Origin: Clostridia bacterium
GTDB lineage: Bacteria; Bacillota; Clostridia; Oscillospirales; SIG627
Length of the DNA: 48,988 bases
Direction: 5' to 3'
Assembly: GCA_017467865.1 (NCBI GenBank)
Contig: JAFUKG010000004.1
Span: 1 to 48,988 of the forward strand
The notes under the pieces were generated by a model. That model ran no database searches and had not been told where the DNA came from. It worked only from the letters and a program-made list of their open reading frames with translations. Position numbers and translations under genes: made by a program. This document shows, piece by piece, positions 8,422 to 17,852 of this stretch. How positions within the stretch are numbered: position 1 is the first letter of the stretch; each line of letters opens with the position of its first letter.

Positions 8422-10314
8422 TTACTCTGTAACTTCTGTTGTTTCTTCTACTGTCTCGCCCTCTGCAATTTCAGGCTCGGTAACTTCGGGGTTAAGAAGA
8501 GCGGCTTCCGCTTCTCTTCTTTCCTTTTCTTCCTTGGTAATGATGTCCTGATTTATAGTTGTCTTTCCGCCGGGACGGGTAGCTGCGAAGTTGGAGAAAG
8601 ATGAGTTAAGGCTCGCAAGAAGAAGGTTGTAGGTCTCAACGTACTCGTCGTCCTTTTCGTTGGGATAAAGGTTCATTCTGTCCTCGTACTTGCCCATTCT
8701 TGTAGTAGCCGTTTCAAGCACTTCATCAATGTTGGGCTCGCCGTTCATAAGAGCCTCAATATATTCACCTGCAACTCTGTTGATTTCCTTGAATGCCTTT
8801 TCGTCGCTTGCGTCAATGGGCTCGGAATAGCCGATGAATGCACTCGCCTTGATGTTACGGTTTCTTTCGATTGTGTCCTTCTGATAGTTTACTCCGAGTT
8901 CTTCGGGAACGTAACCGATAAGAGAGTTTCCGTACATTTCAAAATCGATGTTATAATCGTTTGTAAGCTTTGTAATTGTTTCGCCGTCAAGGTTTACTTC
9001 GTAGTCAACGTTTTCAACGCCAAAGGTTATAAGGTTACGAAGCTCCTCGTTTGTGCTGAAGCCTGCGATAAGCTGAACTGCACGTGCGGGATACTTACAT
9101 GATGAGCTTACTGCGAAAACAGACTTGAACGCGTCCTTAGTTGTTACCTTGGGGTATGCGTATGTATAGTAAGAATATTCGTCAGCCTTATCGCCGATAA
9201 TTTCCTTTACTTCGTCAAGAGTTCCCTGGAAGATACCCATAGCGAAATCGGTAGTCTTGGGGTCTGCTCCTGATTCTCCAAAGAAGCCTGCGTTACGATA
9301 CTTGCTCATCTTCTTGAAGTGAAGATATGCAACACCCGAGTTCATACCTGAACCGATATCGAAGGTAAATTCAAGCTCGGTTGAGGTAGTTGCGTTGGAC
9401 TCAAGGTTCTTTGTTCCATATGCGGGGTAGTTTTCCATATCGTTGTTGTAGAAGTCAAAGCCCTGAATTGCAGTGGGAGGAGCAAGGAAGGGAACGCATC
9501 TTTCGCCGTTCTTTACCTGCTCAAGCCATCCGTCAAGTGAGTTAAACACGGGAGTTGAGCCTTCCTTAAGCTCAAGTCCGTACTTCTCAACAAGGTCTGT
9601 TCTGAAAGCGTAATAGTATCCTTCGTTATCGTCAGCACCAAGCTTGATATTGGAAGGAACTCCGTAGTAGAGACCCTGATACTTTGTAACCGAAAGTGTC
9701 AAGGGGTTTACGTACTTAGTAATAATTCCGTAGGAGCCTGTAAGAGAAGAGGAGATATCAGTGATTTGCTCACGCTCTATAAGGTCAACAAAATATCCGT
9801 GGTCATAAACCATAAAGATATCGAGCTGAACGTCGTCAGACATAGTTACGCTTATCTCTTCAAGAGACTCGCCTCTTGCCTCATTCCAGTTCTCGTACTC
9901 TCTCTGTGCACGCTTCTTTTCCTTCTGCTGGTCAATTGTAAGAGCCTTTGCAGCAAGTCTTGCAGCCTTTGCGGCAGCGGTAGCAGCCTTTTCAGCAAGC
10001 TCTGTTCTCTCCGTCTGCTCCTGCACGGAAACGAAAGCGTCCTCTATTGCCGCATCATATTCATCTGCGTTAAGAAAATGAAGTTCAACGGTTGTCTTAT
10101 ATTTATCCTCTGTAATTCTGTTCAGTTCCTGCTGAACGCGGGCAATAGCCTCATCTGTTGTTCCCTCTCCCTTAATTCCGTAAAGAGTAAGAGTGATAGC
10201 GGGAATTGTACTTGTATCTTCCTCGTATCCTGTGTCGACGTCGGAACAAGAAGTAAGAAGAACAGATGCGCACATCACAAGTACAAGCAGCATACTGATT
10301 ATTCTGTTTCTCAT
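8422..10314 (-). CDS. Extracellular solute-binding-type lipoprotein with coiled-coil insert
   Basis: A 630-residue predicted lipoprotein: basic start MRNR, hydrophobic segment, then LLTSC as lipobox, so Cys23 would be lipidated and the protein anchored outside the membrane. The body (YDHGYFVDLIER, YYGVPSN, FRTDLVEKYGL, and KYPARAVQLI near the C-terminal half) resembles the type 1 solute-binding fold. Residues about 95-150 form an Ala/Glu/Lys-rich stretch predicted to be helical or coiled coil, which is unusual between binding-protein strands. The tail is acidic (PEVTEPEIAEGETVEE). No ABC permease or ATPase gene is nearby, so its ligand and partner are unknown. It has its own promoter. Confidence 0.75.
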   Translation of the reverse strand: MRNRIISMLLVLVMCASVLLTSCSDVDTGYEEDTSTIPAITLTLYGIKGEGTTDEAIARVQQELNRITEDKYKTTVELHFLNADEYDAAIEDAFVSVQEQTERTELAEKAATAAAKAARLAAKALTIDQQKEKKRAQREYENWNEARGESLEEISVTMSDDVQLDIFMVYDHGYFVDLIEREQITDISSSLTGSYGIITKYVNPLTLSVTKYQGLYYGVPSNIKLGADDNEGYYYAFRTDLVEKYGLELKEGSTPVFNSLDGWLEQVKNGERCVPFLAPPTAIQGFDFYNNDMENYPAYGTKNLESNATTSTELEFTFDIGSGMNSGVAYLHFKKMSKYRNAGFFGESGADPKTTDFAMGIFQGTLDEVKEIIGDKADEYSYYTYAYPKVTTKDAFKSVFAVSSSCKYPARAVQLIAGFSTNEELRNLITFGVENVDYEVNLDGETITKLTNDYNIDFEMYGNSLIGYVPEELGVNYQKDTIERNRNIKASAFIGYSEPIDASDEKAFKEINRVAGEYIEALMNGEPNIDEVLETATTRMGKYEDRMNLYPNEKDDEYVETYNLLLASLNSSFSNFAATRPGGKTTINQDIITKEEKERREAEAALLNPEVTEPEIAEGETVEETTEVTE

Positions 10315-10367
10315 AGGAAAACCTCCTCAATTAAATTAGACAATATATGCATATCATAAACAAAGTT

Positions 10368-10396
10368 ATTTTACACTATTAAAGTAGTTATGTCAA
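10368..10396 (-). promoter_or_regulatory. Sigma-A promoter of the solute-binding lipoprotein gene
   Basis: TTGACA (10391-10396), a 17-bp spacer and TAAAAT (10368-10373) on the minus strand. The start site would lie about 45 nt upstream of the AGGAGG-preceded ATG. Confidence 0.85.
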
Positions 10397-10403
10397 GTGA
10401 GAA

Positions 10404-10432
10404 AATACCCAATTAAAGGGGTAATATTTTAT
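10404..10432 (-). terminator. Possible weak terminator after mtnN
   Basis: On the minus strand AAAAT and ACCC pair with GGGT and ATTTT around an 8-nt loop, with a 3-nt bulge. The stem is short and the T-run is broken; it is the only terminator-like structure after mtnN. Confidence 0.3.
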
Positions 10433-10457
10433 CAAATATCACAACTTCGGGGAAATT

Positions 10458-11150
10458 TTACAATCCCTTAATAATTTCGGCAACTACCTGACCTGCCTGC
10501 TCGGATGCTTTGGTAGAAAAAGAGTCGTAGCTCATTCCCGCATTATTGTCGGCAAAATCCGAAATACTCCTTATCACAAGGAAAGGAATACCGTTAACGA
10601 TGCAGGTCTGCGATATTGAAGCGCCCTCCATTTCAACGCAAGAGCCGTGAAGGTCCTCTCGGAGCTCTCTGCTCTTTTCGTCGTCCTCAACAAAAGAGTC
10701 TCCGCTGACAATTCTGCCCGTGACAAATTTTCTGACCTTTCCTTTTTCTACAAGACTTTCGCAAACCTTTTCGGCAAGAGCAACAAGAGTCTTATCACAC
10801 TCGAACACGCTTGTTCCTATATTCTTGTCCTCTTCAAGAAGAGAAAGGGGATGGAAATCGTGGTACATTGTATCCCTTGCAACCACCATATCAAGAACAG
10901 AAAGCTCTCTGTCAAGTCCTCCTGCGATACCTACGTTGATAACGTAATCGGGAGAAAATCTGTCGATTATACGCTGTGTAGAAAGAGCACTGTTCACCTT
11001 ACCTATTCCGCAGACGGTAGCAATTATTTCGTGACCATCAAACACTGCACTGTAAATACTGCATTTTTCATCAACGAGCTTTGCTCCGAAATGCTCCTTT
11101 ATATAGATTATTTCCTTGTCCATTGCACAAATTACGGCAATTTTACTCAT
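10458..11150 (-). CDS. mtnN: 5'-methylthioadenosine/S-adenosylhomocysteine nucleosidase
   Basis: Hydrolyses the N-glycosidic bond of methylthioadenosine and S-adenosylhomocysteine, releasing adenine; part of SAM recycling and of the activated methyl cycle. The 230 residues show the family's catalytic and binding residues: Glu13 in AMDKEI, Glu173 and Glu175 in VEMEGASI, and the proton-donor Asp198 in SISDFAD. NVGIAGG (72-78) is the phosphorylase-fold glycine motif. It lies 14 nt after the second sigma gene with AGAGGTG as ribosome-binding site, so it is probably the last gene of the dnaG operon, an uncommon companion for it. Confidence 0.95.
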   Translation of the reverse strand: MSKIAVICAMDKEIIYIKEHFGAKLVDEKCSIYSAVFDGHEIIATVCGIGKVNSALSTQRIIDRFSPDYVINVGIAGGLDRELSVLDMVVARDTMYHDFHPLSLLEEDKNIGTSVFECDKTLVALAEKVCESLVEKGKVRKFVTGRIVSGDSFVEDDEKSRELREDLHGSCVEMEGASISQTCIVNGIPFLVIRSISDFADNNAGMSYDSFSTKASEQAGQVVAEIIKGL

Positions 11151-11164
11151 AATACACCTCTGAA

Positions 11165-12301
11165 TCAGTCAAGGTAGTCCTTGAGCTTCTTGGAACGGCT
11201 GGGATGTCTGAGCTTTCTGAGAGCCTTTGCTTCTATCTGTCTTATACGCTCACGGGTGATGTTGAACTCTTTACCAACCTCTTCCAGCGTTCTTGTTCTT
11301 CCGTCCTCAAGTCCGAAGCGGAGCTTCAATACGCTCTTTTCGCGGGCGGTGAGGGTGTTGAGCACCTCGTCAAGCTGTTCGCGGAACATAGTGAAGCTTA
11401 CTGCATCGTCGGGAGCAGGAGCTTCATCGTCGGGAATGAAGTCGCCAAGATGGCTGTCTTCTTCCTCGCCGATAGGAGTTTCAAGAGAGACGGGCTCCTG
11501 CGCCACCTTCAATATATCCCGCACCTTGTCAACGGGCATTCCTATCATATCGGATATTTCCTCGGGACTTGCATCGTGTCCCTTTTCCTGAAGTATCTGT
11601 CGTGACGCCCTTTGTACCTTATGGATAGTTTCCACCATATGTACGGGAATTCTTATTGTTCTTGCCTGGTCGGCGATAGCTCTTGTTATGGCTTGTCTTA
11701 TCCACCAAGTTGCATAGGTTGAAAACTTATAGCCCTTAGTATAGTCGAACTTTTCAACCGCTTTCATAAGTCCGAGGTTTCCTTCCTGAATAAGGTCAAG
11801 GAAGTACATACCTCTTCCCATATATCTTTTAGCAATACTTACTACAAGTCTGAGGTTTGCTTCCACAAGCATTTCCTTGGCTTTTTCATCGCCTTCAAGC
11901 ATTTTTTGTGAAAGCTCTATTTCCTTTTCGGTTTCAAGGAGAGGTACCTTACCTATCTCCTTTAAATACATTCTTACGTGGTCTTCTATGGCAAGTCCCT
12001 CGTTTGCAAGGGCGTTTTCCATATCCTCGGAGGTTTCAAGGGTCTCGACCTCTTCAAAATCCTCAAAATCGTCTGTATCGGGATAAGCGTCTACTATTTC
12101 TATCCCCATAGCCTCCATGGTTTCGTAAATTTTGTCCATTGCTTCGGCATCGAGGTCGATGCCTTCAAGTGCCTCCATTATTTCAAGAGGTGTAACCGTG
12201 CCCCTCGCTTTGATTTTCTTTATAAAAGCGAGTATTTCCGGCTTGATGTCTGTGTTCTGAGCTGTTTTTTCGGAGTCTTTCTCCAGATTGTTGATTGTCA
12301 T
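11165..12301 (-). CDS. rpoD: RNA polymerase sigma-70 factor, RpoD/SigA type (second of two tandem copies)
   Basis: Directs RNA polymerase to -10/-35 promoters. The 378 residues include region 1.1 (about 22-70), an acidic linker, region 1.2, region 2 ([24 protein letters not shown] and the -10 recognition motif [15 protein letters not shown]), region 3, and region 4 ending [15 protein letters not shown]. It matches the usual primary sigma factor more closely than its neighbour, in region 2.2 and at the C-terminus, so it is the better candidate for the housekeeping factor. It follows the other sigma gene after 30 nt, with AAAGGG as ribosome-binding site. The two proteins are near-identical in regions 2.3-2.4 but differ strongly in region 1.1. 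Confidence 0.95.
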   Translation of the reverse strand: MTINNLEKDSEKTAQNTDIKPEILAFIKKIKARGTVTPLEIMEALEGIDLDAEAMDKIYETMEAMGIEIVDAYPDTDDFEDFEEVETLETSEDMENALANEGLAIEDHVRMYLKEIGKVPLLETEKEIELSQKMLEGDEKAKEMLVEANLRLVVSIAKRYMGRGMYFLDLIQEGNLGLMKAVEKFDYTKGYKFSTYATWWIRQAITRAIADQARTIRIPVHMVETIHKVQRASRQILQEKGHDASPEEISDMIGMPVDKVRDILKVAQEPVSLETPIGEEEDSHLGDFIPDDEAPAPDDAVSFTMFREQLDEVLNTLTAREKSVLKLRFGLEDGRTRTLEEVGKEFNITRERIRQIEAKALRKLRHPSRSKKLKDYLD

Positions 12302-12331
12302 AATGTCCCTTTCTTTTATCTGCCTGTTTGT

Positions 12332-13456
12332 TTATCTAAAGCCTTTAAATTTTGATATTCTCGTGGGGTGTCTGAGCTTTCTGAGAGCCTTCGCTTCAAT
12401 TTGTCTTATACGCTCTCGTGTGATATTAAACTCACGTCCCACCTCTTCCAAAGTTCTCGGAATACCGTCGTCAAGGCCAAAACGCATTCTTATAACGTTC
12501 TCTTCTCTGTCGGTGAGTGTTTTAAGCACTTCGCTTATTTGCTCCTTGAGCATTGTTTTGCCAACTATTTCGTCGGGCTCGGGAGATGCCTCGTCGGCAA
12601 TAAATTCTCCTATACTGCTCTCCTCGTCTTCACCTACGGGGCTGTCAATGGAGATAGGCTCCTGAGCCATCTGCATTATTTCCCTTACCTTATCTGCTGG
12701 AAGTCCCGAAAGCTCGGCAATTTCCTCTGTGGATGCCTCTCTTCCGTTTTCCTGCAAAAGCTGACGGGCGCAGCGTTGTATTCTGTGCATGGTTTCTACC
12801 ATATGGACGGGAATTCGGATGGTTCTTGACTGGTCGGCAAGAGCTCTTGTTATTGCCTGTCTTATCCACCAAGTCGCATAGGTTGAAAACTTATAGCCTT
12901 TTGTGTAGTCGAATTTCTCCACCGCTTTTATAAGTCCGGAATTTCCTTCTTGAATTAAATCAAGAAATCCCATCCCGCGGCCTATGTATTTTTTTGCGAT
13001 GCTGACTACAAGTCTAAGGTTTGCTTCAACAAGAGTATTTCTCGCCTCAACGTCACCCTCTGCTATTCTCTTGGCAAGCTCAACCTCCTCTTCGCCTGAG
13101 AGAAGTCTGACCTTACCAATGTCCTTAAGATACATTTTTACATGGTCTTCTATGGGCATAACGTCGCCCGAAATAAGATTTTCAACGTCTTCTGAAGGGT
13201 TAAATTCCTCTTCTTCACCGTCAAAATCTTCAAAGTCAGGCATATCGTCGGAAAAATCGGTAACAGTTACCTCTATTCCAAGCTCCTCTAACTTCTGATA
13301 TACCTTTTCGGTCTCTTCGTCGGAAAGACCGCACGCCTCAATTGTTTCAAGAATTTCCTCGCTGTCAAGTGAGCCCTTTTTCTTCGCCTTCTGTATAAGG
13401 TCGTTTATGTCAAATCTGTCATCAGTCGTGGGATTATGATTTTTCTTATTTGTCAT
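12332..13456 (-). CDS. RNA polymerase sigma-70 factor, RpoD-like (first of two tandem copies)
   Basis: A second complete primary-type sigma factor directly downstream of dnaG, the normal rpoD place. It has region 1.1 ([16 protein letters not shown]), region 2 with [15 protein letters not shown], region 3 and a region 4 helix-turn-helix ([19 protein letters not shown]). Differences from its partner include [10 protein letters not shown] in place of [10 protein letters not shown] in region 2.2, and a shortened, changed end ([12 protein letters not shown]). The ATG at 13456 is preceded by AAAGGA at 8 nt; an earlier ATG at 13480 overlaps the dnaG stop (ATGA) but has a poor ribosome-binding site, and either is possible (374 or 382 residues). 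It could be an alternative primary-like factor active in another growth state. Confidence 0.93.
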   Translation of the reverse strand: MTNKKNHNPTTDDRFDINDLIQKAKKKGSLDSEEILETIEACGLSDEETEKVYQKLEELGIEVTVTDFSDDMPDFEDFDGEEEEFNPSEDVENLISGDVMPIEDHVKMYLKDIGKVRLLSGEEEVELAKRIAEGDVEARNTLVEANLRLVVSIAKKYIGRGMGFLDLIQEGNSGLIKAVEKFDYTKGYKFSTYATWWIRQAITRALADQSRTIRIPVHMVETMHRIQRCARQLLQENGREASTEEIAELSGLPADKVREIMQMAQEPISIDSPVGEDEESSIGEFIADEASPEPDEIVGKTMLKEQISEVLKTLTDREENVIRMRFGLDDGIPRTLEEVGREFNITRERIRQIEAKALRKLRHPTRISKFKGFR

Positions 13457-13476
13457 ATTCCTATTCCTTTCAACTT

Positions 13477-15204
13477 TCATTTTTTGGACTTCTTGAGTTC
13501 TTCTATTCTTTTAAAGAAATCGCCTTCGGAGTCTCTTTTTTTTCTGTCTGCCTCCTCCTTCAGCGCGGTGGCAAGCTCAAGAGCAACGTCAAGGCTGTTA
13601 TTTGCAAGCTCCCGCCGTTTTATAGACATTTCTGTGATGCGTCCCATTTCCTCGGGAGTAAAGGCTTCTCCGCTGAATCCTGTGTCCTTCATCATTTCGC
13701 GGAAAACCTTTTTAGTGAATTCGCATTGGAATATATCCTCTGACAAAATACCCAGAAGCTCAGAGGCGTTCAAAAATTCAGGTCTTATATAAAGTAGTCC
13801 CAAAAGGTTTTCCTCTTTTTTTACCGTAGATAAATTCTTAGCGCTGTCAATATTTATTCTGTCACCGTATCCGATGCTTTTGTTTATCTGTTCTTTTATA
13901 CTGTCCTTTTTTGCTTTTTCGCTGTTTTTCTTCTGCCTTTTCTTTACCTCTGTTCTTATTATGTCCGAAGAAATTCCCGATTTTTCGGAAATCTTCTGTA
14001 TGAATATTTCCCTTTCAATCTCGCTGTATACACCCGACAGCATAGCGCAAGAATCATTTACGAAGGAAAGCTTCTGCTCGGGTACCGTCAGGTCATACTT
14101 AGAAGAAATACTTGCCAAAGCATACTCTATGTGTCCGTCGGAGGCATGAAGAAGCTTATCAAAGGAGCTTTTTCCATACTTCTTTATGTACTCGTCGGGG
14201 TCCTTGGCGCCTTCTACTTTTACTACCTTTACCTTAAGTCCTACCTCGCCCAGCATATCTATTGCTCTTTTCGTTGCCCTTTGTCCTGCCTCGTCGGAAT
14301 CGTAGCAGAGGTAAACCGTCTGGGCGTAGCGTGATATAATTCTCGTCTGCTCGGAGGTAAGTGCGGTGCCCAAAGTTGCAACGGCATTTATAAATCCTGC
14401 CTGTTGAAGAGCCACAACGTCCATATAACCTTCGCAAAGTATCAAGGAAGAGTCGGTATTGTTCTTGGCGTGGTTGAGCGCATACAAGTTTCTGCTCTTC
14501 TTGAAGACGGGAGTGTCCGAAGAGTTAAGGTACTTCGGCTCACCCTCACCTATTATTCGTCCGCCGAAGGCTATAACGTTGCCCGAAAGGTCGAATATGG
14601 GGAACATTATTCTATTTCTGAAGTAATCGAAGAGATTTCCCGTTTTTTGAGAAACGCCGGCTAAAAATCCCTGCCTGAGCTCTTCCTTATCAAAGCCTTT
14701 GGACATAAGATAACCCGTCAGACTGTCCCAAGAAGTGTCGGCATAGCCTATGCCAAAGCGCTTTATCGTCTGCGGAGTAAGTCCCCTCTTGGTAATATAC
14801 GAAAAGGCGTGGGCATTTTTAGGGTCGATAAGAGAATCGTAAAAGAAGCGCGCCGCCAGCTTATTCATTTCAAAATAGCGGTCTTTATTGACCTTAGGAG
14901 TGCTTCTGCCGTCATCGGGGACTGTCAGACCCGCTCTTGCGGCAAGGTGTTCTATGGCGGTCATATAGTCCACGTTTTCCATCTTCATAACGAAGGTTAT
15001 GACGTCTCCCCCTGCTCCGCAACCGAAGCAGTAAAAGTTTTCGGCGTTTCTGAAAACCGTGAAAGAAGGTGTGCGTTCACTGTGGAAAGGGCAACATCCA
15101 ACAAGATTAGAGCCTGCTCTTTTAAGAGATACGTACCCTGAAATTACGTCCTCAATATTGCATCTTGCTTTAAGCTCTTGCAAGAACTCTTGCGGCAAAG
15201 CCAT
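13477..15204 (-). CDS. dnaG: DNA primase
   Basis: Synthesises RNA primers for replication at the fork with DnaB. The 575-residue protein carries the N-terminal CHC2 zinc finger (Cys38, His41, Cys59, Cys62 in [11 protein letters not shown] and FYCFGCG), the primase core, and the TOPRIM domain with LCEGYMDV and the DSDEAG metal-binding motif (about 260-320). The C-terminal helicase-binding part is diverged, as is usual. It heads the dnaG-sigma-sigma-mtnN run, with a strong AAAGGAGG site 7 nt before its ATG. Confidence 0.96.
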   Translation of the reverse strand: MALPQEFLQELKARCNIEDVISGYVSLKRAGSNLVGCCPFHSERTPSFTVFRNAENFYCFGCGAGGDVITFVMKMENVDYMTAIEHLAARAGLTVPDDGRSTPKVNKDRYFEMNKLAARFFYDSLIDPKNAHAFSYITKRGLTPQTIKRFGIGYADTSWDSLTGYLMSKGFDKEELRQGFLAGVSQKTGNLFDYFRNRIMFPIFDLSGNVIAFGGRIIGEGEPKYLNSSDTPVFKKSRNLYALNHAKNNTDSSLILCEGYMDVVALQQAGFINAVATLGTALTSEQTRIISRYAQTVYLCYDSDEAGQRATKRAIDMLGEVGLKVKVVKVEGAKDPDEYIKKYGKSSFDKLLHASDGHIEYALASISSKYDLTVPEQKLSFVNDSCAMLSGVYSEIEREIFIQKISEKSGISSDIIRTEVKKRQKKNSEKAKKDSIKEQINKSIGYGDRINIDSAKNLSTVKKEENLLGLLYIRPEFLNASELLGILSEDIFQCEFTKKVFREMMKDTGFSGEAFTPEEMGRITEMSIKRRELANNSLDVALELATALKEEADRKKRDSEGDFFKRIEELKKSKK

Positions 15205-15233
15205 ATATACACCTCCTTTATTTTTATCCTCTT

Positions 15234-15262
15234 ATATTATTTATACGCAAAAAAAGTCTAAA
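15234..15262 (-). promoter_or_regulatory. Possible promoter of the dnaG operon
   Basis: TTTAGA (15257-15262), 17 bp, TAATAT (15234-15239) on the minus strand. Both boxes are off consensus (4 of 6 each), so this is a tentative call. Confidence 0.4.
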
Positions 15263-15276
15263 TTCCTTTTTATTTT

Positions 15277-16797
15277 TTAAAAATTGCTGAAATATTTTCT
15301 GTCAAGGCTTCTGAGCTGTACCGCTTCAAGAACGTGTTCTCTTTCCACCGTGTCGGACAGAGCAAGGTCGGCTATGGTTCTTGCAACCTTAACTATTCTG
15401 TCATAGCCTCTTGCGGAAAGCAAAAGCTTATCGAAAGCGGTCTTGAGAATCTCTTCACCTTGGGATGAAAAGCTGCAGTTTTCCTTCTTGTATGCGTCCT
15501 TTTCGGTGAGCCCCTGCTTTTCCATACGCTGACGTGAAAATTCACGAGCTCTGTTCACTCTCGCCCTTACCTCATCAGAGCTTTCAGCGCGGCTTTTTGC
15601 ATTTATCTCATCGAACTTTACTGCGGGTACTTCAATCTGTATGTCAATTCTGTCAAGGAGAGGACCCGAAATTTTATCGAGATACTTTCTTACTGCAGTT
15701 CTTGTACAGGTGCACGCCTTTTTGTCACTTCCGAAAAATCCGCAAGGACAAGGGTTCATAGCACACACCAGAAGGAAGTCGCTGGGATAGGTAAGCTTAT
15801 ATCCTGCCCTTGCAATAGTTATATGCTTGTCCTCTATAGGCTGTCTGAGTGATTCAAGGGTCTTTTTATTAAATTCGGTAAATTCATCAAGGAAGAGCAC
15901 TCCGTTATGTGCAAGGGATACCTCTCCGGGCTGAGGTGTTATACCTCCGCCCACAATTCCCACGTGAGAAACCGTATGGTGGGGAGAACGGAAGGGCCGT
16001 GTATTCATAACGGGTCTGTCCTCGGTAAGTGCTCCCGTTACGGAATGCACCTTGGTTGACTCGATTATTTCGTCATAGGTCATATCGGGAAGTATTCCTA
16101 CAAGAGCCTTAGCAAGCATACTTTTTCCAGAGCCGGGAGGTCCCAGCAAGAGCACGTTGTGACCGCCTGCCGCTGCTATCTCCATAGCTCTCTTCGCCTT
16201 TTCCTGCCCTTTTATTTCAGAAAAATCAATGGCGGGATTTCTTCTCGTTTTAACAAGTGCTTCGTTATAGCCCACGGGGATTATAAGGCTTTCCTCTTTT
16301 AAGTGGGAAATAAGCTCTCTTATATTATTTACTCCGTAGATTTCTATATCCTTTATAACGGATGCTTCGGCAATGTTGCACTCTGGCAAAAAGACTCTCT
16401 TTTTACCTGCTTTTCGTGCTGTTATACACATAGGAAGAGCGCCTGCAACAGGTCGAAGCTCGCCTTTCAGAGAAAGTTCACCTATAAAAACTGCGTCGTC
16501 GGTAAATATGTTCTCCAAGACAGAGTGCTTAAGAAGAGAAACTATAAGCGCCAAGTCATAAAAGGAGCCCACCTTTTTCTTGTCAGCAGGGGCAAGATTA
16601 AAGGTAGTTCTTCCCTTCATAAAGGGCAGTCCGTTATTGGCAAGAACAGAGCGTATTCTGTCGGTTGCTTCCTTTACCGTCGTATCGGGAAGTCCTATGA
16701 CAGACACGTCGGGAAGTCCTTTTTCAACGTTACATTCAACAAAGACCTCGAAGCCTTCAAGCCCGTTCATAGCAACTGTATAAACAGTATTTACCAT
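15277..16797 (-). CDS. YifB/ComM family Mg-chelatase-like AAA+ ATPase
   Basis: The 506 residues have an N-terminal ribosomal-S5-like fold domain (about 20-130), an AAA+ module with Walker A GPPGSGKS (219-226) and a Walker B-like FLDEF, a Cys-rich insert (NPCPCGFFGSDKKACTCT), and the Mg_chelatase_C domain. In Vibrio and Haemophilus the homologue ComM is a helicase promoting branch migration during natural transformation. No competence gene is adjacent here. The gene has a consensus-like promoter and an AGGAGG site and appears to be monocistronic. Confidence 0.92.
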   Translation of the reverse strand: MVNTVYTVAMNGLEGFEVFVECNVEKGLPDVSVIGLPDTTVKEATDRIRSVLANNGLPFMKGRTTFNLAPADKKKVGSFYDLALIVSLLKHSVLENIFTDDAVFIGELSLKGELRPVAGALPMCITARKAGKKRVFLPECNIAEASVIKDIEIYGVNNIRELISHLKEESLIIPVGYNEALVKTRRNPAIDFSEIKGQEKAKRAMEIAAAGGHNVLLLGPPGSGKSMLAKALVGILPDMTYDEIIESTKVHSVTGALTEDRPVMNTRPFRSPHHTVSHVGIVGGGITPQPGEVSLAHNGVLFLDEFTEFNKKTLESLRQPIEDKHITIARAGYKLTYPSDFLLVCAMNPCPCGFFGSDKKACTCTRTAVRKYLDKISGPLLDRIDIQIEVPAVKFDEINAKSRAESSDEVRARVNRAREFSRQRMEKQGLTEKDAYKKENCSFSSQGEEILKTAFDKLLLSARGYDRIVKVARTIADLALSDTVEREHVLEAVQLRSLDRKYFSNF

Positions 16798-16828
16798 AGA
16801 GTCCTCCTGAAAAGATTGTTAATAATTA

Positions 16829-16857
16829 ATTATATACTATTTTTCGACTGTTTGCAA
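16829..16857 (-). promoter_or_regulatory. Promoter of the yifB/comM-like gene
   Basis: TTGCAA (16852-16857), a 17-bp spacer and a consensus TATAAT (16829-16834) on the minus strand. Confidence 0.8.
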
Positions 16858-16870
16858 GGAAAATTTATTA

Positions 16871-17110
16871 AAATGCAGTATGCAGAGTGCTGAATGCAGA
16901 ATTATTGTTGATTTGCTACGCAAATCTTCTCTTAATTAATATTCGGGGAAAGCACTTTATGAAAATTAAGTATAAAAGTTTTGAAGGTCAAGGAAAGCTT
17001 TTTCAAAAGTTTCCTTGTGGGCATTATGGCAAAGCACTAATATAATAAAGTAATTTTACTTTAGTAAAATTTTCATTAATTCTGCATTCATCATTCTGCA
17101 CTCTGCATTC
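16871..17110. mobile_element. MITE-like element, 240 bp, non-coding
   Basis: The stretch is bounded by 34-bp terminal inverted repeats (16871-16904 and 17077-17110) that match at 29 of 34 positions and themselves contain repeats built on TGCAGA/GAATGCAG. Inside are three smaller hairpins: GATTTGC-TAC-GCAAATC at about 16910-16926, an imperfect one around 16992-17014, and AATTTTAC-TTTA-GTAAAATT at about 17052-17071. There is no ORF of note. The form is that of a miniature inverted-repeat element mobilised in trans. No clear target-site duplication is visible. It lies between the yifB promoter and the terminator of the DUF554 gene. Confidence 0.6.
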
Positions 17111-17114
17111 AAAG

Positions 17115-17137
17115 AAAAAGAGCCTTTCGGCTCTTTT
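17115..17137 (-). terminator. Terminator of the ileS-DUF554 transcription unit
   Basis: AAAAGAGCC-GAAA-GGCTCTTTTTC on the minus strand: a GNRA-looped stem followed by a T-run, overlapping the DUF554 stop codon. Confidence 0.88.
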
Positions 17138-17852
17138 ACCATATAAGATTATAAACTATGGGTACAATCACAGCGGGAAGCATATTCCCTACCTTGAATT
17201 TTTTGCCGAAGGCGAGGTTTACACCAATTGCAAAGATGAGCACCGACCCTATATAGCTCATATCGGGAACCATATTTCCAACGAGGAAGGGCTCAATAAA
17301 CCTTGCAAGCAGCGTTATTCCGCCCTGATATATGGCAAGGGGAATTACTGCAAACATAGCACCCACTCCAAGGGTAGAGGTAAACACAATGCAAATAACG
17401 CCGTCAAGTATTGATTTTGCAAAAAGGGTGGTAGGGTCGCCTGCAAGTCCATCCTGCAAGGAGCCCATTATAGCCATTGCACCAACGCATATGACAAGAG
17501 TATTTGTCACAAAGCCTTCCACAAAGTGACCTCCCTCTCCTGCCTTTACTCGGCTTTTGAGCTTTTCGCCGAGAGCATCAAGCCTATCCTCGATGCGGAT
17601 AAGCTCGCCTATGACCGAGCCTATAACAAGGCTGAATATCATAAGCATTGTACCTTTTGTGGAAAGTGCTCCGTCTTTAACAGTCAGAAGCCCCGTAAGA
17701 GCACCCGAGACACCTATAAACATAGTTGAAAGTCCAAGTGCCTTCATAAGTATGTCTTGTATACGAGGGCTGAGGCCTTTCTTTACGAAAAGCCCCACAA
17801 ATCCACCCATTAAAACGGCAACAATATTTACTATCGTTCCAAGTCCTATCAT
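17136..17852 (-). CDS. DUF554 family membrane protein (YdfK/YqgA-like)
   Basis: The 238-residue, very hydrophobic protein starts MIGLGTIVNIVAVLMGGFVGLF, the family signature, and has six to seven predicted membrane segments. A short cytoplasmic loop (IRIEDRLDALGEKLKSRVKAG) sits near residue 90. DUF554 proteins are uncharacterised membrane proteins, some proposed as transporters. The ATG overlaps the ileS stop (ATGA), so it is translated with ileS, but no functional link to aminoacylation is evident. Confidence 0.9.
   Translation of the reverse strand: MIGLGTIVNIVAVLMGGFVGLFVKKGLSPRIQDILMKALGLSTMFIGVSGALTGLLTVKDGALSTKGTMLMIFSLVIGSVIGELIRIEDRLDALGEKLKSRVKAGEGGHFVEGFVTNTLVICVGAMAIMGSLQDGLAGDPTTLFAKSILDGVICIVFTSTLGVGAMFAVIPLAIYQGGITLLARFIEPFLVGNMVPDMSYIGSVLIFAIGVNLAFGKKFKVGNMLPAVIVPIVYNLIW

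Noticed and set aside
11698..11705. TTATCCAC, resembling a DnaA box (also at 12862-12869)
   Set aside because: Both copies encode the conserved Trp-Trp-Ile of sigma region 2.4 and are isolated, so they are coding coincidences.
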